From Alopecurus myosuroides (taxonomy: Eukaryota; Streptophyta; Magnoliopsida; Poales; Poaceae): a stretch of 64,000 bases of DNA. Both the position numbers and the translations under genes were made by a program. Below the pieces are notes generated by a model. The model saw only the letters and a list, made by a program, of their open reading frames with translations, was not told the origin of the DNA and searched no databases. Below, one piece after another: positions 12,326-23,179 of the stretch (its first letter is position 1; every line of letters starts with the position of its first letter). Where the stretch lies: the NCBI GenBank assembly GCA_028641055.1, contig CM054058.1:495737007-495801006 (forward strand), read 5' to 3'.

Positions 12326-13344
12326 GGAAAACGCTCCGCGTCAGGCGGGGGACGCGTTGTTCCCATCCTCCGCCTCCTCCTGACGCCACGCGTCCCGAAG
12401 CTGCGCGAGCGTCTCTTTCCCCTACCTTGCTCTCTTTGCACCGATGAGCTACCCACACGCATATGTAGCCTCTTTTTTCAGGCCGGCGCCGCATCTCCTC
12501 CGCCACTCTGTACTAGCTCCGTCCCTCCGCCAGGCCCGTGTACAAATTCATCCTTGTCTTCTTCCTTGGGAGCTGCTAGGACCGCCGCTGCGAGAGGCGT
12601 CCGTCCGGTTTGGCGCCCCCTCCTGGGACTAGTCGAAGCTTCGAAGCAAGGCGGTGCCGTCACCCGCCGGAGGTGCTCTATCCCACGGGTGGGCGGTGGT
12701 GCAACCATAGGCGGGCGCTGGTGCTTCCGTGGGAGGCGGCAGTCGGTGGTGTTTCCTTAGGCAAGCGGTGATGCTTCCTTAGGCGCGCGGTGGTGCTCCT
12801 GTAGGCGTGCAGTGGTGCTTCCGTGGGTGGGCGGCGGGCGGTGATGCTCCATTAGGCGAGTGGTGGTGCTCCTGTGGGTGGGCGGCGGGCGGTGGTGCTC
12901 CCTTAGGCAGGCGGTGATGCTTCCTTAGGCGAGCGGTGGTGCTCCCTTAGGTGGGCGGTGGTGCTCCTGGAGGCGTGCGGTGGTGCTTCGGTGGGTGGGC
13001 GGTGGTGCTCCCTTAAGCGTGCGATGGTGCTTCCGTGGGTGGGCGGGGGCGGTGGTGCTCCCTTAGGCGGGCGGTGATGCTCCCTTAGGCAAGCGGTGGC
13101 GCTCCCTTAGGCGGGCGGTGGTGCTCCTGTAGGCGTGCGGTGGTGCTTCCGTGGGTGTACGGCGGGCGATGGTGCTCCCTTAGGCGGGCGGTGGTGCTCC
13201 CTTAGGTGTGAGGTGGTGCTACCGACGGTGGAGGATGGTGCTACAAAGGAAGCTTCTTCTCCGGCAACGTTCATAGCTCCGGCGATGGGCGGGGTAGTGA
13301 GTGGCTAGCGGTAGCCATGATCTTCCCCTGCAGTCACCGTGATG
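12326..13344. mobile_element. Left part of a MULE-like element with internal minisatellite
   Basis: Starts with GGAAAACGCTCCGCGTCAGG, the same terminus as the element at 1656, directly after the 9-mer ATAGCAAAA (12317-12325). The interior from about 12690 to 13230 is a degenerate GC-rich minisatellite. The sequence is interrupted at 13345-13349 by the LTR of a Gypsy element. The matching right terminus may be at 35483 (see findings). Confidence 0.6.
12690..13230. repeat. GC-rich minisatellite (GGTGGTGCTCC-TTAGGCG type)
   Basis: About 540 bp of imperfect repeats around the core GCGGTGGTGCTCCCTTAGGC, with variants reading GCTTCCGTGGGTGGGCGG. Spacing is irregular (roughly 25-50 bp). No open frame of interest. 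A simpler version of the same motif occurs in the related element near 2160-2330. Confidence 0.85.
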
Positions 13345-13349
13345 CCTAC

Positions 13350-13840
13350 TGACGATGAGTCATGTCTACAAATCCCTCGTATGATCCGGTAGAGTTTCGA
13401 GTAGGAGAACAAAATAGGCGCCGGCGGATACGTCGGCTAACAGAGGGGCACGATTTACCCAGGTTTAGGGCCCATGTAGTGGTAATACCCTTACTCCTGC
13501 TTGTCTATCTCTGCATTATGAAGATTGGTTACAATGGTGGGTGCGCAAGCCGGGAGATTGGATCTCGAGCTATGGCTATGGTGGTGAAAAAACTAGATTG
13601 GATCCCCTCTCCGGTGGCTCTCCTAGCCTTTAAATAGGTGGTTGGGTCTCAAGCCGTACCCGAGAAGGTTACAAACCCTAGCCCTAGGCGGTGGAAACTT
13701 TTCATCTTGCCCCGCATGTCTTGCGTGTGGGCCGCTGCTGGGCCTCCTAAAGCCACGGGGTAGTCCTTTGCCCTGGGCTTCAGTGCTGGTCTTAGACCAG
13801 GTAGGCCCACTTGACAGGTCCTGAAGTCATCCCCACGTAA
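13350..13840 (-). repeat. 3' LTR of Gypsy copy 1
   Basis: About 491 bp matching the LTR at 57788-58274 of the second copy in opposite orientation. It reads TTACGTGGGGATGA at its 5' end (expected TG changed to TT) and ends TCATCGTCA. The polypurine tract is ACTCGGGGGCTAG just upstream on the minus strand (about 13841-13855). CCTAC (13345-13349, plus strand) would be the target duplication, but no partner was found at the far end. Confidence 0.85.
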
Positions 13841-14515
13841 CTAGCCCCCGAGTGTTTATTCGACTGAGAATAGTCGAGTAAGCACTCAAAGCTTGTTTCT
13901 AGATCTCACGACTGAGCTAGTCGAATACTTGATCCGAAGGATGTGTACCATGTGTGAGATGTACTCGAGTATCGAGCGGTAAATGCGCCCTCTGTTGGCT
14001 TTTTCCGGAGAAGGGTACGGCTCAGTTGTTTGGCTCTCCCGAAAGATCAGGGCCAATTAATTTCTTCTCGGGCAAAAATAGTTCTGTCCTACACGAATCC
14101 GAGACCTTCCAATCAAACTCGGCGAGGTGATCATTGCGACTGGGCCATGGAGAACTTATCGAGTCGAACTTAACGTAAAAGGGGTACCCGGCGCGTCCGC
14201 TAGGATTTTTCTTTGTGTTGTTGACACGGAAAATTTACTAGAGGACGCGTCTTGAGTGCGATTCCAGGCACACAGGAGAGATCCTTGGGTCTTACCTTCG
14301 TATTCCAAAAAATGCGGCATCCGGATGTGCCTAGTTGGCCGAACGATCCGGGATAAAATGATGTGTTAGTACATCGTGATACGGAGTTGCGGGAACAGCA
14401 TACTCGCGATTTTCTCTTGGATGCGCAACGAGTGATGTCTTTTGTTCCCGAATAGTGGCGAGTGCCTCAGCTATCGTTCTGTGATCTTCGAGCGAGATGA
14501 TCTTTTTTCTCTAGA

Positions 14516-14605
14516 TCCATACGAAAGAAATTTTGTGTCATGAGGTTCATACGAAAGAAATTTCGTGTCATGATGTTCATACGAAAGAAATTCCGTGTCG
14601 TGATG
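14516..14605 (+). repeat. Three 30-bp direct repeats upstream of the antisense promoter
   Basis: TTCATACGAAAGAAATTTCG plus TGTCATGATG-type units occur three times in tandem. Each contains the inverted repeat ACGAAA-(N4)-TTTCGT (imperfect in some units). Gypsy copy 2 has a single copy of this motif near 57078-57095, so the expansion is specific to this copy. Confidence 0.8.
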
Positions 14606-14612
14606 TGTGCAA

Positions 14613-14881
14613 TGACGTCACAGCGCACTCGCCTGCTCCCGATGGGACGTGACGCAGTGGGGCAGTGCGTGTCGGGCCCATTTTGTCAACTTTTTGACCG
14701 GAGGCGAGCCGTCGTGTACCGGTTTTTCCGCTGGACACGCAGTAATTACGCACGATCTTGCGTAAAAGATCGTGTGGAGCAACCGCCCCCGCATCTTCGT
14801 TTCAGCTTCACACGTGGCGGCGGGGATGCATGCCACGTATGCAGATCAACGGCTCACAGCGATCCAGTGGCAGTATAAATA
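14613..14881 (+). promoter_or_regulatory. Promoter of the Gypsy antisense gene (TGACGTCA site and TATA box)
   Basis: A palindromic TGACGTCA (14613-14620), a class of site bound by plant bZIP factors, is followed by TATAAATA at 14874-14881, about 95 bp before the ATG at 14976. The TGACGTCA is conserved in Gypsy copy 2 (57058-57065), whereas the TATA-containing stretch 14760-14890 is missing there. Promoter activity is inferred from the arrangement. Confidence 0.6.
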
Positions 14882-14975
14882 GTGGGCCTTAGGGAAAAGG
14901 TCACTTTCCCATCCCTCATTCATCTTCTTCCCCTCTAGCGCGCCTCCCTTCCTTTGCGAAAAAAGACGAGCTCCA

Positions 14976-17975
14976 ATGGCAGGAGGCAAGAAGCGTGTCG
15001 TGAATGCGGCCTCCGGCAAGGAGGCGGCCAGCTCCTCCGTGGCCACGGCGAGGAAGATAGGCGAGTGGCGCTTCTCCAACGTGACGAAGAAGAGCGTCTC
15101 TGAGATGCAGAGGGAGGGAATGCTCCCCTCCCCCCCCCCCCCCCCCGAAAGCTCCGGGCGTGTGCGCATGTCACCAACGGGAGAGGAGGTGCCCAGTCCG
15201 TGCGCCAATGAGTGTGTCGCTTTTTCGGAGCACATTGCCCGAGGTTTGTCATTCTCTCTTCACCCGTTTTTTCTCGGGCCGTTGTATGTCAATGGCATAG
15301 AGCTGTACGATCTTCCCTCCAATGTGGTGCAGCACATCTCGTGCTTTATCGTGCTGTGTGAATGCTTCCTTGGCATTCGCCCACATTGGGGGATGTGCAA
15401 GGCTATCTTCCAAGTGAGAATCTTCTGGAAGAAACCTCTGGTGGGCGAGAAGGTTGGGGAGCCGCTGACGACGGGGGGCTTTGAGATCTAGACGAGCAAA
15501 GAAATCCCGTATCTGGAGATGAATTTGGTTGAGTCGGCGCAAGGGTGGCGCCGGAGATGGTTCTACATCGAGGACAATGACGCTGGTGGCGTCCCAGAAT
15601 TTCAGCCATTCGCGATCCTGAAGCGGAGGAAATCCTGGGCGCACACGCTGTTAGCCGGAGAGTCCAAGACGGTGTCTCCCCTGCTCGCGCAATTCGGACG
15701 ACTCCGACAGAAGGACGAGGGGCCTCTGCTGAATGGGATTCACTTGGCGAGTGTATTCCTGCGCCGAAGGATTCAGCCACTCCAGGATAGGCCCACTCCA
15801 TTGTGGGAGTTTTTGGGCATCAATGACCCGAGCCGGACGTGCGACGACATTCTCTTGAATGCGGAATTCGAGAGGAAGATCATTTCCATCACCAGCCTGA
15901 AGAAAGGGGAGGGTAACTAGCCATGTCCTTTGACTCCTTTTGATGCTGAGCATCCCCCGAGTGAGGTAAGCTCCTTATCTCTCCTTTTCTCCTTTAATTA
16001 TTTTTCTATGTTCTGGGTTTTTACGATTAAACTCTTTTCTTCTTTTCTCCCTTTTCCTTTGTAGAACAAGAACGTGGCGAAATACTACCCGCCACTTTCT
16101 GCGGATGATGGTAGCTCGGACCTTCTTGCGAGCAACCTCGAGGCTCCTCTCGACACCAGCGTTGCGAACGCAGACTCGAGCGAGGAATTTATGGAGGAGG
16201 AAGTGGAGGAACAAGAGCTTCCACTTCGCCACAGTAAGCGTTGCAAAGCGGAGGAAGAAGAAGTGACCTCCAAGGACAACTCCTTGAGCGATGATGTCGT
16301 CGAGGTGATTAAGCCTATTCAGGCGACTCCTCTCAACGTGCTTCCTCCCGCTACCCAGCAAACGGAGATTTCTACTGCTTGGAACGTGGACAATCTCGAC
16401 AAAGATGACGAGGATGAGTGAGTCTCGTATTCTTTTCGAGATGAAGTTTGCTTTTTTCTCTTCTGCTTTTAACTCTTGTTTTATTCTTCTGGCCATCAGC
16501 AAGGATCAGTTCACGTCTTCTGCCCAATCCGTGAAGCAGAAAGAAGTCATCGCGGATGCCGCCCGAGCTCCGAGCCCTACTCGACGACCTCCAAGCCCTC
16601 CGAAGGCGGTCGATACCTTCGAGTACGCGATTCCTAGCTTAGAGGGCAAGCAGCCTGAAAATGCCGGGGCCTCAGCGAGCACAGAGGTTGCGGCTAGTTA
16701 GCCTGGCCCTTTGTCGACCCCGCATGGCAAGGTTATGTTTTTTTTGTCTTCTAGCGCTTGTCCTTCTTTTTTATCGGTGCACGACAGTGCTCCCGATGGG
16801 AGTAGCCCCCGAGTCTATGGTCGACTGTTCGCAGTCGGCTATGGACTCAAGTTGAATCTTTACTTTCTTGTTTTTATCTCGGTTTCTATCGGGTGCACGA
16901 CAGTGCTCTTGATGGGAGTAGCCCCCGAGGCTATGCTCGACTGCATGCATTCGTGTATAGGCTCAAGTGATGTCTTTTGGACTCGCAAAAGTTTTACAGG
17001 CCATTCTTGATTCTCTGATTGCTTTCGGGCGTCGCCTTCTCATGGCCGAGGCGGAGTGCGTTTCTCTTCGAGAAGAGCGCGACCAGAGTCTTTGGGATGC
17101 CCTTTCTTCAAGAGGTGAGATAGCATATGTTCCTTATTTTGTCTCTGTTTCTCCTGGCCACAATTGTTTTTTGACGTGCTGACTCCATGTTGCACACGAG
17201 GTCGACCGCTTGAACATCAAGAAAACCGAGGCTAACTCTCGGATCAAAGATCTCGAGAAGGAGTTGGAGTCTACCCGAAAGGAGTTAGAGTCCACTCGCA
17301 AGGATGCAGCCGACCGTCTTGCCGAATCTCGCGAGTCCTTGAAGAAGTTGGAGGACGCGGATGTGGCGCATGACAATGATTTGATTGACGTCCTCCGCCC
17401 TACAACCTAGGCTTTGGCTGGTATGTTATCCGCCTATTTGCGTTTTTAGCTTGTTGCTTTCTTCTCCCTATCCTGACTTGTTCCATTCTGTTGTAGATGC
17501 AATTGGCGTTGACTTGGTGTTATCTGGAGGGATCCGAGTCGACGCTTTGACATATGTATGCACTCAGCTGCAGGAGCACGAAAAGAAGGCTTGCTTCTAC
17601 TCTGCGTGACGCTGCTCGAGTGTTATTGCAGCTGCACCAGCGATTACTTGCGGGAGTGCCTGCTCCATCAACTCTTGAGGGCCTCCTGCAAGTTTTCCTT
17701 GGCCAAGCTGATCCTCTTCAGGAGTACACTCTTGGCCAGACCGAGTGTGGAGCCAAGAACAGCTATTTAGTTTGCTTTGGCGCACGGTGTCTCGGGCGAC
17801 TTGGAGAAGGTGTACTCGGAGCTTCCTCAAGACGCCTTGGGCAAAAAGGTAGCGATCCGACCCTTTGGTGATTGTGCTGAGAATTTGTGAGGATGCTCTC
17901 TGAGCTAGTTTCTCGCGGCCGTGCTGCAAAGCCTACTGCGAGTGGGGCTATCTCTGGGAAGTCTGTAGCTCCTTA
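14976..17975 (+). pseudogene. Antisense gene of Gypsy copy 1 (Transposase_28-like N-terminus, coiled-coil C-terminus)
   Basis: The first coding block (14976-15920) resembles the PF04195 putative gypsy type transposon domain that is common in grass Gypsy elements. It has two in-frame stops, at 15489-15491 and 15918-15920, where copy 2 has sense codons. Splice-like boundaries follow: a donor after GAGTGAG near 15966, an acceptor TTTGTAG near 16064, an acidic serine-rich exon to about 16415, another exon to about 16700, then short exons. One exon at about 17199-17420 encodes a heptad-rich segment with two ELEST repeats. The last block ends in a TAG just before 17980. The function is unknown; these proteins are not shown to be transposases. 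The reading frames are broken, so it is called a pseudogene. Confidence 0.75.
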
Positions 17976-18229
17976 GGGTAGTTGGTGTTTCTTCTTCTGT
18001 ATGTCTGGCTGTGTAATGAACTTTGTGGAATATCCCATACTTTTCTCTCCAATCAAAGTGTTTAAAGTGTCAGCATTTGTTATTCTTCCTTACTTTGTGT
18101 TCTCCCGATGGGAGTAGAGTAGCCCCCGAGTACTCGCAGATGTTTTGGTTGCGTCATCAAGTGGTGCTTAGCCTGGTGAGTGAAGCTGTCGCGTGTCTCG
18201 TATACATTGCAGGTTCTAGATTCTAGCGG

Positions 18230-18868
18230 GGCAACCGTCCAATGCACCAGTTCTTTCGACTACGCCGTTGCTGACCGATGCAAACATGCTCGCTTCACTT
18301 CGCAATCGGGTGGCGGATGGCGAGCGTAAGTTGAAGGCTTTGCAAGGTGTGGCGGATGTTGCCATATCCAAACAGAGGCTTGCCATCGAGCGCGAGCAGT
18401 TTATCATGGAGGAGTTGGCCTAAGTTGCAAAGAGTTTTCTCTGTCAGTCTTTCAATCCCCTGAGTCTTTTCGGTGTTTTGTTTTGCTTGAAGATTGACGC
18501 CCTCCTTGTCCATGTAGTTGCCGAGCCTGATGGAGTATCCGAAGGCCATTGGGTAAGTAGCAGAGTAATTAGCGAGTCTGGTGGCTCAAATTTTAAGGCG
18601 TGCAATTTTTTATCGGATCGGAGCAGAGGCTTTGTCATGGAAAGTTTGCAGTATCGGGTGCGTCAGGCAGAGAGTTTTGTTGAATCTTGCCGAGAGACTC
18701 TTTCCTCATTTTACAAGACGCTCTATCCATTTGATGATGTGCCAGATCGACTGAGCGCTCTGCTGAAGGCTTTTCGTCGAGTGGAGGATGTCCGCGAGTG
18801 CGTGCATCATCAGCTTATTTCTAGAGCTCAGGTGGCCTTGTCATTTGTTCGGCTATGGCTAGTTTGAT
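18230..18868 (+). pseudogene. Downstream exons of the antisense gene (copy 1)
   Basis: Two blocks homologous to 53555-52799 in Gypsy copy 2: a coiled-coil-like segment (about 18280-18423) with LRNRVADGERKLKAL in the plus-strand reading, and a block to 18867 ending in a stop after VALSFVRLWLV. They may be extra exons of the antisense gene or of an alternative transcript; the join to the upstream block is not determined. Confidence 0.5.
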
Positions 18869-19073
18869 GGAGCCCCCGTGTGTTGGGGTGTGACCTTTGC
18901 TTAGCATGTGTTCTAATCGAATGAATAGATGTTACTGAATTGCTATGGGTGAGAAGCCATGTATTTTATTTCAATGGCTGAGAAGCCATGTAATTGTACG
19001 GGCTACATTCTGGCTGGAACAGCCTTATTTCTTGTGAACAGAGTAAAAAATTCTAAGGATAGAACTTGCGAAG

Positions 19074-20130
19074 TTATGCCACGTTCCATGGGTTGGAGTA
19101 GATGCCGCATGTCTTCGGGTTCTTCAAGCGATAGGCGACTCCAGGGATAACTTCGTGTATGATGGAGGGTCCTTCCCATGGTGGCTCTACCTTGGGTCCC
19201 TTTTTCTGCTTGAGCCGTAGCACCAGGTCGCCTACCACAAAGGATCTGCGGCGACTGCGGTGATTGCGTAGTGCTTGCCGGTAGACGGCAGATCTTACAT
19301 GTGCGATGTCCCTAGCCTCGTCCAGTGCGTCCATATCTTTCGCGAGTGCTGTGCTGGAACCTTCTTCGATGTATGCAACGACTCGTGGAGCACTGAACCT
19401 AACATCCTCGGGTAATACGGCTTCGGCGCCATAGACCATAAAAAATAGTGTGTAGTTTGTGGATCTGTTTGGGGTTGTTCTTAGACTCCACATTACCAAT
19501 GGTAGTTACTCAGCCCAATGCCCTGCTATTGTATGTAGTCGGGTGAGTAGCCGCTTCTTCAGGCCAGCTGAAACTAATCCGTTGGATCATTCGACTTGGC
19601 CGTTGTTTTGGGGATGCGCCACTGAGGCAAAGCTGAAATTTATCCCCTTTTTTGCAGAAATCTTGGGTTTCTTGGCTGTGAAGTTGGTCCCATTGTCCGT
19701 GATAATATTGTGAGGGACACCGAATCTGCACACGATGGAATCGAGGAACCTGACAGCGCATTCGGCGTGTTGCGACGTAACTGGGACGGCCTCTATCCAT
19801 TTGGTGAACTTGTCTACTACGATCAGCAAATGGGTGTATCCTTCGGGTGTCGCCTTCCATAGTGGTCCCACCATGTCTAGCCCCCATTGGGCGAAGGGCT
19901 TGGACAGGGGGATCATGTGGAGCTCTGTAGCTGGTGCGTGCGGCTTAGGTGTGAACCGCTGGCAGGCGTTGCATCTCTCGACCAGTTCCTTGGCATCTCT
20001 GACTGCCGTGAGCCAGTAGAATCCTGCTCGAAAAGCTTTGCCCGTGATGGCTCTCCAACTTGCGTGGTGTCCATAGTCGTCTTGGTATATGTCGCGGAGC
20101 AGTTCCTTTCCATCTTCGGGTGCGATGCAC
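19074..20130 (-). pseudogene. Gypsy copy 1 integrase (broken)
   Basis: The minus-strand reading contains CDACQRF-like zinc-binding remnants near 20000, the core segment LDMVGPL with its catalytic Asp, TDNGTNF with the second Asp and NNGQVE with the Glu, then a stop at 19587. The C-terminal part (19499-19074) continues with MVYGAEAVLPEDVR, GDLVLRLK and YSNPWNVA, typical of plant Gypsy integrases. The parts lie in different frames, so it is not translatable as one protein. Confidence 0.85.
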
Positions 20131-20479
20131 CTCTGGATTATTCCTGATATGTTTCGCTTCTACAATTCTCCCTTTATCACCCGATAGGATTTACTGCGTC
20201 AAACTATTTGTCGTGCCTCAGGAACGTCCTCTGGGAGCTGCTTATTGATCAAGCAGTCGAGATAGTTCTTTGTCCAGACTGGCTCGACTAGGAAGATTTG
20301 TCTCGAGATGTTGTGGACGAGTTCGATGATGGAGATATGTTGACTAGCTTCCGTTTTCGTTGTTTCTTGCACTTCTGTATGTTTTTTAAGCTTGACTGAT
20401 CTTCTGCTGATTTTTTCGAAGTAGATTCCCGACGGAACTGGGGCGTTTGTTGACCGATATTTGTCAGTCTGTCAGCTTC

Positions 20480-21240
20480 CTCGTTACTTGATCACGCAAT
20501 GTGCTTTAGTTCGCACCCCTTAAAACTTCCTTCGAGCAGGTTGTACATGTCGCGATAGGCGATCATGTTATTGGAGAATGCATCGCATTCCTTCATCGTA
20601 TGCTGCACGATGGGGTTTGAATCTTCGTAAATCATCAATCGAGTGGCTCCACAGGCGATCGCCATCTTCATGCCGTGTAAGAGCGCCTCGTATTCTGTGT
20701 CGTTGTTGGATGTTGGATAGTCAATGGGGAAGTAGAGGCACAAGATGTACTGGACCTTGTCACCTCTTGGTGATATGAGGATGACGCCGACTCCTGCTCC
20801 CTCGTTTCTTTTCGACCCATCGAAGTACATGATCCAGGAGCTCGAGTATTCTGGTAGTCCTGGGGTTTGCAGCTTCGTCCATTCCGAGAGAAAATCTGTG
20901 ACCACCTGGGATTTCAGGGTGTTGCGCCCTGTGTATATTATGTCCCAGGCGCCTAGCTCGATACTCCATTTTGCTATTCTTCCGGATGCCATAGGATTAT
21001 TCATGATTGTTCCGAGTGATGCGTCGTTTAGCATCGTGATGATATGATCCTGGAAGTAATGCTTAAGTTTTCGAGCTGTGAAGACCACGCCATAAGCGAG
21101 CTTCTGGTATATTGGTCTCTGCACGCCGTGTGCCTTTCCCTCTTCTGGTCGTTCGACCACGATTACTGTACTGACCACCTGGTTTGTTGCGGCTAGGTAT
21201 AGGTACAGAGGTTCCTTTTCCTGGGGTGTGGCCAATACTT
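20480..21240 (-). pseudogene. Gypsy copy 1 RNase H and second RNase H-like domain
   Basis: Begins in the classical RT-associated RNase H (LYLYLAATNQVVSTV, LAYGVVFTARKLKHYF) and continues to a second RNase H-like domain with YFDGSKRNEGAG, NDTEYEALLHGM and a YEDSNPIV segment, matching YGDSNLIV in copy 2. Tandem RNase H domains are a known feature of the Tat group. In this frame the first domain lacks its start because of the frameshift near 21250. Confidence 0.8.
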
Positions 21241-22160
21241 CCTTGCTCTGTCACACTCTTTTCAGGTCGATGAACGTCTTTTTTTGCTTCTCGTGTCCTC
21301 TCGAACTTATATGTTTTCTTCAGCAGTTTGTAGAAGGGGAGGGCTTGCTCGCCTAATCTTGCGATAAACCTGCTGAGGGCCGCCAATCGTCCTGCGAGCT
21401 GCTGTACACCGTGGAGATTTGTTGGCTTCTTCATCATCAGGATGGCCTGGATTTTCTCCGGGTTGGCCTCAATTCCTCGGGGAGAGACCAGGTAACCTAG
21501 GAGTTGGCCCACGGGGACCCCAAAGAGGTATTTTGTCGGGTTGAGCTTGATTTTGTATGCGTTGAGAGCGTCGAAGGTTTCCTTTATGTCCTCGAGGAGT
21601 GTGTCCTACACTCGAGTCTTGATGACGATATCGTCAATGTACACTTGTACGTTCTTGCCAATGAGCTTGGCGAGGCATTTTTGCATGCAGCGCTGATACG
21701 TGGCGCCTGCGTTTTTTAGCCCAAAAGACATCGTGTAGCAGTATACACCGTGTGGTGTGATGAATGATGTACCCTCCTCATCTTCCTGCTTCATCCTGAT
21801 CTGGTTATAACCCGAGTAGGTGTCCAGAAAGGAGAGGCGTTGGCAGTCTGTTGTAGAGTCAACGATCTGGTCGCTCCGCGAGAGAGGGAAGTTATCCTTG
21901 GGGCAGTGTTTGTTCAACGACGTATAGTCGATTCACACGCGAAGGATGGTTGTGTTTTTCTTCGGGACCAGCACCGGGTTTGCTAACCAGGTGAAGATCT
22001 TGATCTCCCTGATAAACTTGCCGGCTAGTCGTCCGTTTACTTCTTCTCCGAGTGCTCTCTGTTTTGGCTCGGAAAAATATCGAGTGGTCTGCTTGACCGG
22101 TTTTGCATCTTTGAACATTTTTAGTGAGTGCTCGGCAAACTCCCTGGGTATTCCTGGCAT
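21241..22160 (-). pseudogene. Gypsy copy 1 reverse transcriptase (broken)
   Basis: Minus-strand segments show the RT fingers (FIREIKIFTWLANPVLVPKK), the palm YSGYNQIRM, FGLKNAGATYQRCM and the catalytic box as YIDD in VQVYIDDIVIKTR. A nonsense codon (21606-21608) directly follows KTRV where copy 2 has Glu, and a further frameshift follows TREAKKD near 21270. A premature stop also lies near 21935, before MNKHCPKDNFPL. Confidence 0.88.
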
Positions 22161-22598
22161 GTCTGAGGGTTGCGAGGCGAAAATCTCACAGTACTCACGG
22201 AGGAGTTCGACGAGTGCGCTTTCCTATGCGGATGATAGGGTGGTTGACATGATCGTTGTCTTCGCGGAATCTGTCGGGTGTACTTGATGCTTTCGAGTTT
22301 CGCTGCTCGGGCTAAACTCGAGACCTGGGGCGTTCCTTTTGGTTAGTGGCATCACGGAGTTGTCCGTGGTATTTTCCAGTTCTTCTAACTCATCTTGCAT
22401 CCCGAAAGATTTTGCGATCTCATGGAAGTCGTTTTCGCACTTATCTGATTTCTAGAAATCGCCATTCACCGTGATTGTACCGTATTCCCTGGGAGTTTCA
22501 GCTTGAGGTAGGCGTAATGGGGTACTGCCATGAATCTCACGAACGCCATTCGGACGAGAATAGCGTGGTACTGTGATGGCCAATAGACTACCTTAAAG

Positions 22599-23177
22599 TC
22601 AAGGAACTCTCTCCTCTAGTTGCGTTATCACCTCCAGGTTAATTGTTCTGAGTGCTCGGACGGCTTTTCCTGGTACTATCCCGTGGAAGGATGTTTCTGA
22701 TTCGGCGAGTCTCTCTAGATTCCTGTTCATCTTGCGGAGTGTGTCTTCGTATATGATGTTTATGTCGCTGCCACCATCCATGAATACCCTGGCTAGGTCG
22801 TAGTTGCCTATTTGCGCCTGGATGACGAGCGCTGCGTGTCCTGGTCGATACACCCGTGGAGGGTGGTCCTCTCTAGAGAAAGTTATCGGGTGCTCGGACA
22901 TTTTCCGGTACTCGGTTTTGGATGGTGGAGTTTGCACTGCCATGTTAACGTGGCGAGTGTTGGTTTTATGGATTCTTTGGGACGGGCAAACCTTCTGTAT
23001 CATGCCTAAATGCCCCTGGGGATTCGGGTACCCGTTGGCTCCTTGGTTTACGGCGGCTGGCGCTGGGAGTGCGGCTAGCGCCATGTTGTGGTGCCCTGCG
23101 GGTGGAGGTAGGGGAGGTGGTTGGTGCGCGGCGCCTCCTCCCGGCAGTTGCGGGTATCCTTGGTTTATTGCCATCAT
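22599..23177 (-). pseudogene. Gypsy copy 1 aspartic protease region
   Basis: Contains VFMDGGSDINIIY, the aspartic protease active-site loop as seen in Tat-type elements (DGGS rather than D-S/T-G), after a proline-rich linker. The frame ends at 22599, before the region that in copy 2 carries the AILGRTAFARF flap-end motif, so it is truncated by mutation. Confidence 0.8.
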
Positions 23178-23179
23178 GT

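Noticed and set aside
15128..15147. Poly-C run as a functional site
   Set aside because: A homopolymer inside a decayed transposon ORF; most simply slippage or a sequencing uncertainty.
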